Source: Dokdonella sp.
GTDB taxonomy: Bacteria > Pseudomonadota > Gammaproteobacteria > Xanthomonadales > Rhodanobacteraceae
Direction: 5' to 3'
DNA: 64,000 nt
NCBI RefSeq assembly: GCF_019634845.1
Contig: NZ_JAHCAQ010000005.1
Coordinates: 1 to 64,000, forward strand
This document shows positions 36,839 to 46,323 of this stretch, in pieces (the stretch's first letter is position 1; each line of letters opens with the position of its first letter). A program made the position numbers and the translations under genes. The notes under the pieces are model-generated. The model was not told where the DNA came from. It worked only from the letters and a program-made list of their open reading frames with translations, and ran no database searches.

Positions 36839-37897
36839 ATGTCCTTGCGCCACTGCCTGCTGCCCTGCGTGCGCGGTCTTGCGCCGGGCTGCTTTGCGCT
36901 CGTGATGGCCAGCGGCATCGTCGCGATCGACGCCCACCAGCACGGGCTGACGCGCGTGGCGCTGCTGCTGCTGGGGTTCAACCTGGTGGCATACGCGGGC
37001 CTGCTGCTCGCCACGCTGGCGCGGCTGGCCCTGTTCGGCGCCGGGATCGCGCGCGACCTGCGCGATCCCGCGCGCGCTGCGGGCTTCCTCACCTTCAGCG
37101 CGGGCAGTTGCGTGCTGGCAAGCCAGTGCCTGCTGCTCGTGCACTGGCCGCTGCTGGCGTGGTCGCTGGCGCTGGCCGCGCTGCTGACCTGGCTCGTGCT
37201 GCTGCCGCGCTTCATCGTCACGCTGGTGCAGGCGGCGCGACAGGCGCGCCTGGTCCGCGCGATCGGTGGCGGCTGGCTCATCGCGGTGGTGGCGACCCAG
37301 GGACTGGCGATCGCCGCGATACTGCTGGCGACGCCGGGGTCGCCGTGGCGTGAGGGCTTGGCGGTGCTCGCGCTCGCATGGTTCGTGTTCGGCAGCCTGC
37401 TGTACCTGCCGCTGATCGGCCTCATCGTGTGGCGCCTGCTGCGTCGGCCGCTGCGGCCGCGCGACCTGACCCCGCCGTACTGGATCACGATGGGCGCGCT
37501 CGCGATCAGCACACTGGCCGGCAGCCTGCTCGTGCAGCACGCCGACGCCGCCGCCGTGCTCGCGCGATGGCGCCCGCTGCTCGTCGTCGCCACCGCGACG
37601 GCATGGAGCGTGGCCACTGCGTGGATTCCGCTGCTGCTGGCGCTGTGGTCGTGGCGCGCGCGCGCGTTGCCGCTGCGCCATTCGCGCGAGGACTGGACCA
37701 TCGTGTTCCCGCTCGGCATGTACACGGTCGGCAGCTTCGAACTGGCGCGCGCGCTCGATCTGGCCTGGCTGCAGGCAGTGCCGCGCGTGGGCGTGTGGGT
37801 GAGCCTTGCCGCATGGGCGCTCGTGGCCAGCGGCGGCGCGCGGCGTGGCTGGCGGCTGCTGCGCGTTGCGGCGTGGCGACGGGCGCGCTCAGCCTGA
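36839..37897 (+). CDS. TDT-family (TehA/SLAC1-like) transporter
   Basis: The 352-residue protein has about ten hydrophobic segments ([51 protein letters not shown], and so on). It shows the TDT family pattern: [16 protein letters not shown] near the start and [17 protein letters not shown] near the end. Members transport tellurite, dicarboxylate or anions, or act as anion channels; the substrate is not deducible. It overlaps the convergent RND gene end by 9 bp (37889-37897) and is divergent from fmt across 130 bp. Confidence 0.85.
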   Translation: MSLRHCLLPCVRGLAPGCFALVMASGIVAIDAHQHGLTRVALLLLGFNLVAYAGLLLATLARLALFGAGIARDLRDPARAAGFLTFSAGSCVLASQCLLLVHWPLLAWSLALAALLTWLVLLPRFIVTLVQAARQARLVRAIGGGWLIAVVATQGLAIAAILLATPGSPWREGLAVLALAWFVFGSLLYLPLIGLIVWRLLRRPLRPRDLTPPYWITMGALAISTLAGSLLVQHADAAAVLARWRPLLVVATATAWSVATAWIPLLLALWSWRARALPLRHSREDWTIVFPLGMYTVGSFELARALDLAWLQAVPRVGVWVSLAAWALVASGGARRGWRLLRVAAWRRARSA

Positions 37898-40800
37898 GCC
37901 GCGACCCGCGCTGGCGCGCATGATGAGGCGGAAGAACAGCGGGATGAAGAAGATCGCGATGAAGGTCGCGGCGAGCATGCCGCCGATCACGGGCCAGCCG
38001 AGCGCATGGCGGCTGGCGGCGCCGGCACCGCTGGAGGTCACCAGCGGCACGCAGCCGAGGATGAACGCCAGCGAAGTCATCACGATCGGGCGGAAGCGCA
38101 GCCGCGCCGCCTCGAGTGCCGAGTCGAGCAGGCCCAGGCCCTCGCCATGCTTCATCACCGCGAACTCGACGATGAGGATCGCGTTCTTGGCGGCCAGGCC
38201 CACCAGCGTGACGAGGCCGATCTGGAAATAGACGTTGTTGCTGAGGCCGACCAGCCAGGTCGCCAGCAGCGCGCCGAACAGCGCGAACGGCACCGCGGTG
38301 ATGACCGCCAGCGGCAGGCTCCAGCGTTCGTACTGCGCGGCGAGGATGAGGAAGATCATGACGATGCCGAACGCGAACGCGAGCGCGGCGGTGCCGCCGG
38401 CGCGCTTCTCCTGGTAGGCCGAGCCGGTCCATTCGAGCTTGGCGTCGTTGCCCAGCGTTTGCGCGGCGACCTGTTCGAGGGCCTGGATCGCCTGCCCCGA
38501 GCTGTAGCCGGGCGCGGGTTGGGCCATGATCTTGGCGGCCGGGAACACGTTGAAGCGCTCGACCACTTCGGGACCGACCGTGTCGGTCACGCTGACGAGG
38601 CTGGTCAGCGGGATCATGCGTCCGTCGTTGGAGCGCACGTAGACGTTGCGCACGTCGTCGGGGCGGGCGCGGTATTCGGCTTCCGATTGCACCTGCACGC
38701 GGTAGGTGCGCCCGAACTGGTTGAAGTCGTTGACATAGGCCTGGCCGAAGATCGCCTGCATGGTGTCGAACACCATCGGGATCGGCACGCCCAGCGCCTT
38801 GGCCTTGTCGCGGTCGAGATCGAGGAACACCTGCGGCACGCTGGCGCGGTAGGTCGAGCTCACGTCGGCGAACTCGGGGCGCTTCCTGGCGGCATCGAGC
38901 AGGCGCTGCACCTCACCCGCGAACGCATTGGCATCGCCGCCGCTGCGGTTCTGCAGGTAGGCCTCCAGACCGCCGGTGGTCGACATGCCCATGATCGGCG
39001 GCGGATTGAACACGGCGACGAAGCCGTCCTCGATGCGCATGTAGGCGATGCCTTGCAGCGTCTTGGCCACGCTGAACGAATCCTCGCCCTTGCCCTTGCG
39101 CTGCGCCCAGTCCTTGAGCGTGATGAACGACAGGCCCGCATTGCTGGCCACCGAACCCGACAGCACGTTGAAGCCGGCGAAGGTCACCGCGTCGGCCACG
39201 GCCGGATTGGCCAGCGTGATCGTATCGAACTCGTTGGTCAGCGCTTCGGTGCGCGTGAGCGAGGCCGCATCGGGCAGAAACGCGGCCGCGATCAGGTAGC
39301 CCTGGTCCTCGTCGGGGACGAGTTCGCCCGGCACGCGCAGGAACAGGCCCCAGGTGCCGAGCAGGATGAGGCCCACCAGCACGAAGGCGACGCCGACGCG
39401 ACGATTGAGGAAGGCCACGCCGCCGACGTAGCCGCCGGTGAGGCGGTCGAACTGGCGGTTGAACCAGACGAAGAAGCGCGCCGGCTGGCCGTGGCCCTGC
39501 CGCAGCAGCACGGCGCACAGCGCCGGCGACAGCGTCAGCGCGACCACGCCCGAAATCGCCACCGAGATCGCCACCGTGACCGCGAATTGCTGGTACATGA
39601 CGCCGGTCATGCCGCCCATGAACGCGACCGGCAGGAACACCGCGCACAGCACCAGCACGATCGCCACCACCGGCCCGGCCACTTCCTGCATGGCGAGGAT
39701 CGCGGCCTCGCGCGGCGAACAGTGGCGTTCGGCCATGATGCGCTCGACGTTTTCCAGCACCACGATCGCATCGTCGACCACGATGCCGATCGCGAGCACC
39801 ATGCCGAACAGCGTGAGCAGGTTGATCGAAAAACCGAGCATGAGCATGCCGGCGAAGGTGCCGATCAGCGACACCGGCACGGCGATGCACGGGATCAGCG
39901 TCGCACGCAGGTTCTGCAGGAACAGGAACACCACGAGGAACACGAGCACGATCGCCTCGATCAGCGTGTGCACGACTTCCTCGATCGACAGCTTGACGAA
40001 GTGGGTGGTGTCGTACGGGATCGCGTAGTTGAGGTCGTGCGGGAAGCGCGCCTGCAGTTCGTCCATCTTGGCCTGCACCGCCTCGGCCACCGCCACCGCA
40101 TTGGCGCCGGGCTGCAGGTACACCGCGATGCCGATCGCGGGCTTGCCGTTGAAGCGCGCCAGCAGGTCGTAGTCCTGGCCACCCATCTCGACGCGGGCGA
40201 CGTCGCGGATGCGGATCTGCGAGCCATCGGGCAGCGAGCGCACGATGATGTCGGCGAATTGCGCGGGGGTGTCGAGCCGTCCGCGCGTCTGCACGGTGTA
40301 GGTGAAGTCCACGCCCGCCGCGGTCGGCTGCGCGCCGATCTTGCCGGCCGCGAACTGCGCGTTCTGCTCGCGGATCGCGCCGATGACGTCGCCCGGCGTG
40401 AGACCGAGCTGGGCCAACCGGTCCGGGCGCAGCCACACGCGCATCGCGTAGTCGGTGCCGCCGAACAGCATGGTGTCACCGACGCCGTTGATGCGCTTGA
40501 GCTCGTCGATGACGTTGAGCAGCGCGTAGTTGGACAGGAAGGTGGTGTCGTGGCTGCGCTGCGGCGATTCGAGCGTGATGACCTGCAGGATCGAGCTCGA
40601 CTTCTTCTTGACCGTCACGCCCTGCTGCTTGACCGACTCGGGCATCTGCGCCATCGCCGCCGCGACGCGGTTGTTGACGTTGATCGCGGCCTGGTCGGCG
40701 TCGGTGCCGATGTCGAAATACACGCTCAGGCTCATCATGCCGTTGGAGGCGGCGCTCGACTGCATGTAGAGCATGTGCTCGACGCCGTTGATCTGCTGCT

Positions 40801-40999
40801 CGAGCGGCGCCGCCACGGTCTGCGCGATCACCTCGGGCGTGGCGCCCGGGTAGAACGCCACCACCGCCACTTCCGGCGGCGTGATCTCGGGATACTGCTC
40901 GACCGGCAGGCTGCGCATCGCGGCCAGCCCCGCCAGCACGATGATGATCGAGATCACGCTGGCGAAGATCGGCCGCTCGATGAAGAACCGCGAGAACAT
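37889..40999 (-). CDS. RND multidrug efflux permease (HAE1/AcrB type)
   Basis: The 1036-residue inner-membrane protein is full length for AcrB/MexB. It has [20 protein letters not shown] at the start and the proton-relay aspartates in [20 protein letters not shown] (about 407/408). The large periplasmic loops and 12 helices are seen, with the C-terminal copy ending [25 protein letters not shown]. It exports hydrophobic compounds using the proton gradient. The adaptor gene is upstream with a 9-bp gap, and no outer-membrane channel gene lies here, so a channel encoded elsewhere must be used. Confidence 0.95.
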   Translation of the reverse strand: MFSRFFIERPIFASVISIIIVLAGLAAMRSLPVEQYPEITPPEVAVVAFYPGATPEVIAQTVAAPLEQQINGVEHMLYMQSSAASNGMMSLSVYFDIGTDADQAAINVNNRVAAAMAQMPESVKQQGVTVKKKSSSILQVITLESPQRSHDTTFLSNYALLNVIDELKRINGVGDTMLFGGTDYAMRVWLRPDRLAQLGLTPGDVIGAIREQNAQFAAGKIGAQPTAAGVDFTYTVQTRGRLDTPAQFADIIVRSLPDGSQIRIRDVARVEMGGQDYDLLARFNGKPAIGIAVYLQPGANAVAVAEAVQAKMDELQARFPHDLNYAIPYDTTHFVKLSIEEVVHTLIEAIVLVFLVVFLFLQNLRATLIPCIAVPVSLIGTFAGMLMLGFSINLLTLFGMVLAIGIVVDDAIVVLENVERIMAERHCSPREAAILAMQEVAGPVVAIVLVLCAVFLPVAFMGGMTGVMYQQFAVTVAISVAISGVVALTLSPALCAVLLRQGHGQPARFFVWFNRQFDRLTGGYVGGVAFLNRRVGVAFVLVGLILLGTWGLFLRVPGELVPDEDQGYLIAAAFLPDAASLTRTEALTNEFDTITLANPAVADAVTFAGFNVLSGSVASNAGLSFITLKDWAQRKGKGEDSFSVAKTLQGIAYMRIEDGFVAVFNPPPIMGMSTTGGLEAYLQNRSGGDANAFAGEVQRLLDAARKRPEFADVSSTYRASVPQVFLDLDRDKAKALGVPIPMVFDTMQAIFGQAYVNDFNQFGRTYRVQVQSEAEYRARPDDVRNVYVRSNDGRMIPLTSLVSVTDTVGPEVVERFNVFPAAKIMAQPAPGYSSGQAIQALEQVAAQTLGNDAKLEWTGSAYQEKRAGGTAALAFAFGIVMIFLILAAQYERWSLPLAVITAVPFALFGALLATWLVGLSNNVYFQIGLVTLVGLAAKNAILIVEFAVMKHGEGLGLLDSALEAARLRFRPIVMTSLAFILGCVPLVTSSGAGAASRHALGWPVIGGMLAATFIAIFFIPLFFRLIMRASAGRGSG

Positions 41000-41008
41000 G
41001 GCGTGGGC

Positions 41009-42196
41009 CTACTTCGCGGCGGGGGCCGCAGCGCTGGCGGCCGGTGCGCCGGTGGGCGACACCTTGGCGCCCGGACGCGCCTTGAGCACGCCCTCGACGA
41101 TCACGCGGTCACCGGCGGCCAGCCCGCTCTTGATCTGCACCATGCCGCCGCTGGCGTACCCCACTTGCACGGTACGCGCCTGCACCACGTCATCGGGGCC
41201 GACCAGCAACAGGGTCTTGTCGGCCTGCGACTGCACGATGGCCCGCTCGGGCACTTGCAGCACGTCGTGCATGACGCCCAGGTCGAGGATCACGCGCACG
41301 AACTGTCCCGGCAGCAGGCGTTCGTCCTTGTTGGCGAAGATCGCGCGCGCGCGGATCGTGCCGGTGCGCGAGTCGACGCGGTTGTCGGAAAAATTCATGT
41401 GGCCGACCAGCGGATACTCGCTGCCGTCGGCCAGACGGATGTGCACGGGCCACTCGTAGTCGGCGGCCATCTTGAGCGTTCCGTCGCGCAACATGCGCTC
41501 CACCTTCAACCAGTCCTGCTCGGAATAGGAGAAGTTGGCGTACAGCGGGTCGAACTGCGAGATCGTCGTGAGCAGGCCGCTGTCGCCACTGGCGCTGATG
41601 AGGCTGCCTTCCGACTGCGCACCACGGCTGGTGACGCCGCCGATCGGCGCGGTGACGCGCGTGTAGTCGAGGTTGAGCTCGGCTTCCTTGAGCCGTGCGC
41701 GCGCCGATTGCACGTTGGCGGCGGCCGCGTCGTAGGCGGCGATGGTGTCGTCGTAGTCGCGCCGGCTGATGACGTTCCTGGCCAACAGCGGCACCACGCG
41801 CTCGCGATCGGCCTTGGCCTTGTTGAAGGCGGCCTGCACCTGGGCGAGCCCGCCGCGTGCCTGGTCGACCGCGGCCTGGTAGGGCGCCGGGTCGATCTCG
41901 AACAGGACCTGGCCGGCCTGCACCGTCTCGCCCTCGGTGTAGGTGCGCTTGAGCAGGATGCCGCTGACCCGCGCGCGTACCTCGACGTCGCGGAAGCCGG
42001 CCGTTTCGCCGACGTATTCGACCCGCAGCGGCATCGTCGAGGTCTGCACCGTGAGCACCGTGACCGGCGGCGGTGGCGGCGCCTTGGCGGCGTCCTTGTT
42101 GCCGCAGCCGGCAACCAGGCCCAGCACGATCGCAACGCCCGCGCCGCGCATGCCCAGCGCCGCGGCCGCTGCCTTCAGCCCGCTTCCCCTCGTCAT
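41009..42196 (-). CDS. RND efflux adaptor lipoprotein (MexA/AcrA type)
   Basis: From 42196 the protein is 395 residues. It carries a lipoprotein signal (GAGVAIVLGLVAGCGNKD, lipid-anchored Cys about 26). The biotinyl-lipoyl half-motif is RVEYVGETAGFRDVEVRARV with GETVQAGQVLFEIDPAPYQA, a helical hairpin follows (QVQAAFNKAKADRERVVPLL), and the beta-barrel/membrane-proximal region ends VQIKSGLAAGDRVIVEGVLK. It links the permease to an outer-membrane channel. An Lrp-type regulator lies 70 bp upstream on the same strand. Confidence 0.93.
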   Translation of the reverse strand: MTRGSGLKAAAAALGMRGAGVAIVLGLVAGCGNKDAAKAPPPPPVTVLTVQTSTMPLRVEYVGETAGFRDVEVRARVSGILLKRTYTEGETVQAGQVLFEIDPAPYQAAVDQARGGLAQVQAAFNKAKADRERVVPLLARNVISRRDYDDTIAAYDAAAANVQSARARLKEAELNLDYTRVTAPIGGVTSRGAQSEGSLISASGDSGLLTTISQFDPLYANFSYSEQDWLKVERMLRDGTLKMAADYEWPVHIRLADGSEYPLVGHMNFSDNRVDSRTGTIRARAIFANKDERLLPGQFVRVILDLGVMHDVLQVPERAIVQSQADKTLLLVGPDDVVQARTVQVGYASGGMVQIKSGLAAGDRVIVEGVLKARPGAKVSPTGAPAASAAAPAAK

Positions 42197-42266
42197 GCCA
42201 GCTCCCCGCGCCGATCCCGCCGTGCCGTGATAGTAGCGAAAACGCGCAGTTGTGCGTCGGCGCGGA

Positions 42267-42791
42267 TCAGCCGCCGCGCGTGCGCCGCGGCGCCCGGCCA
42301 CCGCCACGCGCGCTGCTGGCCGCGGCCGGCGGTGCCAGCGCGCGCCACGGCACCGGCGAGGACAGCACGATCGAGGTCGAGGTGGTGCCGAACGGCGTGA
42401 GCCGGTCGATGAGCTGTTCGAGGTCTTCGATCGAAGGCACCGCCACCTTGATCGTGAACGAATCGGCGCCGGTGCCGCGGTGACATTCGAGCACCTCGGG
42501 CGACTGGCGGATCGCTGCGGTGACGCGCGTGAACACGTCGCCGACCACGCTCATGCGCACGATCGCCAGCACCGGACGGCCGACGCGCGCCAGATCGAGT
42601 TCGGCCCGATAGCCGCGGATCACGCCGGCGGCCTCGAGCTGGCGCATGCGCTCGGCGGCAGCGGGCGTGGACATGCCGATGCGGCGACCCAGTTCGGCGA
42701 AGCTCAGCCGTGCCTCCTGCTGCACGATGGCGAGGATCTGCCAGTCGATGGCGTCGAGGATCGTTGTCGTTGGTGAAGTTGTTTTGACCAT
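42267..42791 (-). CDS. Lrp/AsnC-family transcriptional regulator
   Basis: The 174-residue protein has an N-terminal winged helix (DAIDWQILAIVQQEARLSFA then LGRRIGMSTPAAAERMRQLE) and the ligand-binding RAM domain (VLAIVRMSVVGDVF, EVLECHRGTGADSFTIKVAV). The last 30 residues are an Ala/Arg-rich extra tail. It is divergent from the tryptophanase-like gene at 42926. Regulators of this family often control the amino-acid catabolic gene beside them, with the amino acid as ligand. The RND genes downstream are in the same direction and might be read through. Confidence 0.9.
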   Translation of the reverse strand: MVKTTSPTTTILDAIDWQILAIVQQEARLSFAELGRRIGMSTPAAAERMRQLEAAGVIRGYRAELDLARVGRPVLAIVRMSVVGDVFTRVTAAIRQSPEVLECHRGTGADSFTIKVAVPSIEDLEQLIDRLTPFGTTSTSIVLSSPVPWRALAPPAAASSARGGGRAPRRTRGG

Positions 42792-42840
42792 TTGCTTTCA
42801 GCTATGGCGCAAATACGCGACTTGTACTTAACGAACGACA

Positions 42841-42869
42841 TTCAATCAAACAATCCTCCTTTCTACAAT
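42841..42869 (+). promoter_or_regulatory. Candidate promoter of the tryptophanase-like gene
   Basis: A -10-like TACAAT (42864-42869) lies 17 bp after TTCAAT (42841-42846) in the AT-rich gap between the divergent regulator and the lyase gene. The -35 match is weak. Regulator binding sites probably overlap it. Confidence 0.4.
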
Positions 42870-42925
42870 GCCGGCATCCCGCGCCGCGTGCGGCGCCCCG
42901 TTCCATCCTGCTTCCGGAGCCCGCC

Positions 42926-45643
42926 ATGACGACGCCCGTCCCCGCCCACGAGCCGCACAAGGCCAAGACCGTCCGCCCGATCCGCTTCGTGTCGCTCGAC
43001 GAACGCAAGCGCAACCTGACCGCGGCGCACTTCAACGTGTTCAACCTGACGCCGCAGCAGATCAGCTTCGACATGGTGTCCTACGGTGCCGGCGCGATGA
43101 GCCAGGAACAGCTCGCGGGCCAGCTCATCGGCGACGAGGCCTACGCCGGCGCGCGCAACTTCGAGAACATGAGCGGCGCGATCACGCGCGTGCTCGGCCA
43201 CACCTATGTGTGCCCGACCCACAACACGCTCGGCTCGGTGAAGCTGCTGCTGCACGCCTTCGCCAGCAGCGGCCAACGACTGCCGAGCAATGCGCGCGGC
43301 CGCATCGACCTGCATGCACCGCGCGGCATCGAACTGGTCGACGTGCGCGATCACGCCGAAGCCGTGTTCACCGGCAACTTCGACCTCGCCGCGCTCGAGG
43401 CCGCGATCGGCGCCAGCCGCCCGCCGTTCGTCGGCGCCCAGGCTTTCGCCGACGGCCAGCATCCGATCAGCCTCGGCAACCTGCGCGCAGCGCGCGCGCT
43501 GGCCGACCGCCACGGCCTGCGGCTCGTGCTCGATGTCTCGCGCGTGGTCGAGAACGCCTGGTACATCCAGCGCTTCGAGCCAGGCATGGCCGACCGCAGC
43601 ATCGCCGAACTGGTCAAGCTCACCGCCAAGAGCGCCCACGTCATCATGATGGATGGCGCGCAGGACGCGCGTGCCAACACCGGCGGCTTCCTCGCCACCG
43701 ACAATCCGGCCGACCACGAACGCTTCATCAACGACATCGTCGTGTTCGAGGGGCTGCACACCTATGGCGGCATGGCCGGACGCACGATGGAAGTGATCGC
43801 GCGCGGCCTCGACGAGATGTGCGACGAATCGACCGTGCAGTGGGCGATGGCGCAGACCGAACGCTTCACGGCGCGCCTGCGCGAGGCCGGCGTGCCGATC
43901 GAGCGCGGCTGCGATGGTGCCTACGTGCAGGCCGACCGCTTCCTGCCGCAGGCGACGCAGCATCCTGCGCACGCGCTGGCCTGCGCGCTGTACCTGAGCG
44001 CCGGCGTGCGTGCGCTGGTGCCGGGTCTGGTCGGGCGCGACCACCTGCTGCCGCTGCAGATCCCGCGCCTGGCGATGAGCAACCGCCAGCTCGACCAGGT
44101 CGCCGACGCCGTGATCGCGCTGCACGCCCAGCGCGAGCGGATTCCCGCGCTCACGCTGGAGATGGATGGCCAGTGGCACGATGCACTGCGGTTCGGTTCG
44201 GTGCTGGCCGACCTCGCTCCGTTCGCGTTCGACTGCGAACCGTGGCTCGTGCACACGCTGGAGCCGATCGCGATCACGACCCGCGAACAGCGCGAGCGCG
44301 CGATCCGCGAGGCCGGCTGGAACACCTTCCTGCTGCGCTCGGCCGACGTCACCATCGACCTGCTCACCGATTCGGGCACCACCGCGATGTCGAGCGTGCA
44401 ATGGGCGGCCTACGACGCCGCGGTGCCGACGCCGGCGACGAGCAGCGCCTATCTGGAGTTCGCCGCCGCGATCCGCGACACCTACGGCTATCAGTACGTG
44501 CTGCCGACGCATCAGGGTCGCGCCGCCGAGCAGATCCTGTCGGAGGTGATGATCCGGCCGGGCCAGATCGTGCCCGGCAACATGTACTTCACCACCACCA
44601 AGGTGCATCAGGAATACGCCGGCGGCGTGTTCGCCGACGTGATCGTCGACGAGGCGCACGATCCGACCTCGACGTTCCGCTGGAAGGGCAACATCGACCT
44701 CGCCAAGCTCGATGCGCTGGTGCGCGAGCATGGTGCGGCGCAGATCGCCTACATCTCGTTCGAGCTGTCGGTGAACATGGCCGGCGGCCAGCCGGTGTCG
44801 ATGGACAACCTGCGCGAGGTCTACGCGTGGAGCCGCCAGCATGGCATCGCGGTGATGTTCGATGCCACGCGCGCAGTCGAGAACGCCTACCTGATCCAGA
44901 AGCACGACTTGCGCTACCGCAGCACCCACGTCAAGGACATCCTGCGCGAGATCATGCTCTACGGCGACGGCGCCACCGTCTCGGGCAAGAAGGACTACCT
45001 CATCAACATCGGCGGCCTGCTCACGTTCAAGGACAACGCGGCCTGGGCGCACGCGGCCGAGGCCAAGCTGCGCATCTACGAGGGCGGCGTGCGCGACGGC
45101 GGCCTGCCGGCGGCCGACCTCGCGGCGATGGCGCAGGGTGTGCGCGAAATGGTCGACGACCGCTACATCCGCGCGCGCGTCGAGCAGGCGGTGCGCCTCG
45201 CCGGCTGGCTCAAGGACGCCGGTGTACCGGTGGTCGAACCGACCGGCAGCCATGCGGTGTTCGTCGATGCGCGGCGCTTCCTGCCGCACGTGGACCAGGA
45301 CGAATATCCGGCGCAGCGCCTGGCCGGCGAGATCTACGTCGAGACCGGCGTGCGGCCGATGGAGCGTGGCAACGTGTCCAAGGGCCGCGACCGCGACGGC
45401 AACAACTACCGCCCCGCACTCGAACTCGTGCGCCTGACCCTGTCGCGCCGCGTCTACAGCGACGACCACCTGCGCGCGGTCGCCGACGGCATCATCCGCC
45501 TGTGGCAGCGCCGCAACCAGATCAGCGGCCTGCGCTTCGTCTACGAGCCCAGGGACCTGCGCTTCTTCCAGGGTCGCTTCGAACCGCTGCCGGCGGCAAG
45601 CGTGGCGCAACCGGCAGGCGTGGCCGCGACGGGCCAGCGCTGA
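42926..45643 (+). CDS. Double-length tryptophanase/tyrosine phenol-lyase-like protein
   Basis: The 905-residue product contains two copies of the beta-eliminating lyase fold in tandem (about 1-440 and 441-905). The second matches the family: YVLPTHQGRAAEQIL, GNMYFTTTKVHQEYAGG, D646/R649 in MFDATRAVENAYLIQ, and the PLP lysine K689 in TVSGKKDYLINIGG, then VRLTLSRRVYSDDHL. The first copy keeps D203/R206 (LDVSRVVENAWYIQ) and PTHNTLG, but at the lysine position reads MMDGAQDARANTGG, so Q246 replaces the PLP lysine. The residues line up with an offset of 443. Family members are normally about 460 residues and tetrameric. The first copy is probably inactive and structural or regulatory. GGAG precedes the ATG. 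Substrate (Trp, Tyr or other) is not known. Confidence 0.9.
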   Translation: MTTPVPAHEPHKAKTVRPIRFVSLDERKRNLTAAHFNVFNLTPQQISFDMVSYGAGAMSQEQLAGQLIGDEAYAGARNFENMSGAITRVLGHTYVCPTHNTLGSVKLLLHAFASSGQRLPSNARGRIDLHAPRGIELVDVRDHAEAVFTGNFDLAALEAAIGASRPPFVGAQAFADGQHPISLGNLRAARALADRHGLRLVLDVSRVVENAWYIQRFEPGMADRSIAELVKLTAKSAHVIMMDGAQDARANTGGFLATDNPADHERFINDIVVFEGLHTYGGMAGRTMEVIARGLDEMCDESTVQWAMAQTERFTARLREAGVPIERGCDGAYVQADRFLPQATQHPAHALACALYLSAGVRALVPGLVGRDHLLPLQIPRLAMSNRQLDQVADAVIALHAQRERIPALTLEMDGQWHDALRFGSVLADLAPFAFDCEPWLVHTLEPIAITTREQRERAIREAGWNTFLLRSADVTIDLLTDSGTTAMSSVQWAAYDAAVPTPATSSAYLEFAAAIRDTYGYQYVLPTHQGRAAEQILSEVMIRPGQIVPGNMYFTTTKVHQEYAGGVFADVIVDEAHDPTSTFRWKGNIDLAKLDALVREHGAAQIAYISFELSVNMAGGQPVSMDNLREVYAWSRQHGIAVMFDATRAVENAYLIQKHDLRYRSTHVKDILREIMLYGDGATVSGKKDYLINIGGLLTFKDNAAWAHAAEAKLRIYEGGVRDGGLPAADLAAMAQGVREMVDDRYIRARVEQAVRLAGWLKDAGVPVVEPTGSHAVFVDARRFLPHVDQDEYPAQRLAGEIYVETGVRPMERGNVSKGRDRDGNNYRPALELVRLTLSRRVYSDDHLRAVADGIIRLWQRRNQISGLRFVYEPRDLRFFQGRFEPLPAASVAQPAGVAATGQR

Positions 45644-45672
45644 TCGCCCCGGCCGCAGGCGTGCGCGGCACG

Positions 45673-45704
45673 AAAACGGGAACCCCACGCGGGGTTCCCG
45701 TTTT
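45673..45704. terminator. Bidirectional terminator
   Basis: A perfect 14-bp stem (AAAACGGGAACCCC, loop acgc, GGGGTTCCCGTTTT) lies 30 bp after the lyase stop and 21 bp after the convergent def stop. It is A/T-flanked both ways and serves both transcripts. Confidence 0.9.
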
Positions 45705-45724
45705 CATGTGTGCATCACGGATAC

Positions 45725-46228
45725 TCAGGCGCTCTGCTTGCGCTTCTTGTCGAGCTTCTTGAGCAGCATCGAGCGCTTGAGCGGCGAGAGGTGGTCGACG
45801 AATACCTTGCCCTGCAGATGGTCCATCTCGTGCTGCACGCAGACCGCGAGCGGGCCTTCGACCTCGAACTCGAACGGCTGGCCAGCGACATCCTGCGCCG
45901 CCACCTTCACGCGCAGCGCGCGCTCGACGTCGGCGTAGATGCCGGGGAACGACAGGCAGCCTTCCTGGAAGATCTGCTCGCCGCTCTTCTCGACGAGGCG
46001 CGCATTGATGAGCACGCGCGGATCGGACTTGTCCTCGGACATGTCCATGACCAGCAACTGGCGATGCACGTTCACCTGGGTCGCTGCCAAGCCGACGCCG
46101 GGCGCCGCATACATCGTCTCGAACATGTCGGCGACGAGCTGCTTGAGCTCGGCGTCGAACACGGTCACGGGCTGCGCCTTGGTGCGCAGGCGCGGGTCGG
46201 GAAATTCGAGGATCGTGAGCAGGGCCAT
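45725..46228 (-). CDS. def: Peptide deformylase
   Basis: The 167-residue protein is full length. All three signature motifs are present: GVGLAATQV (about 44-52), EGCLSFPG with the metal-binding Cys (about 91), and HEMDHLQG with the metal-binding histidines and catalytic Glu (about 133). It removes the formyl group from new proteins. It normally stands beside fmt; here it is isolated between the lyase and the giant protein gene. The C-terminus is basic ([11 protein letters not shown]). Confidence 0.97.
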   Translation of the reverse strand: MALLTILEFPDPRLRTKAQPVTVFDAELKQLVADMFETMYAAPGVGLAATQVNVHRQLLVMDMSEDKSDPRVLINARLVEKSGEQIFQEGCLSFPGIYADVERALRVKVAAQDVAGQPFEFEVEGPLAVCVQHEMDHLQGKVFVDHLSPLKRSMLLKKLDKKRKQSA

Positions 46229-46287
46229 GGCGTCGAAATGCGGCCACCCGGCCGCGATTGCAAGCGAGCCGCCATTGTAGCCCGGTT

Positions 46288-46314
46288 GCGCGGCGGCCGT
46301 TGCGGCCGCCGCGC
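46288..46314 (-). terminator. Terminator-like hairpin after the 1580-residue gene
   Basis: A perfect 11-bp stem (GCGCGGCGGCC/GGCCGCCGCGC, 5-nt loop) lies 9 bp past the stop of the giant gene and upstream of def. No T run follows, so its function is less certain. Confidence 0.45.
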
Positions 46315-46323
46315 GGTATCGCC

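Noticed and set aside
38006..42400. A 1464-residue plus-strand frame across the RND genes
   Set aside because: The minus-strand frames are full-length AcrB- and MexA-type proteins with catalytic motifs.
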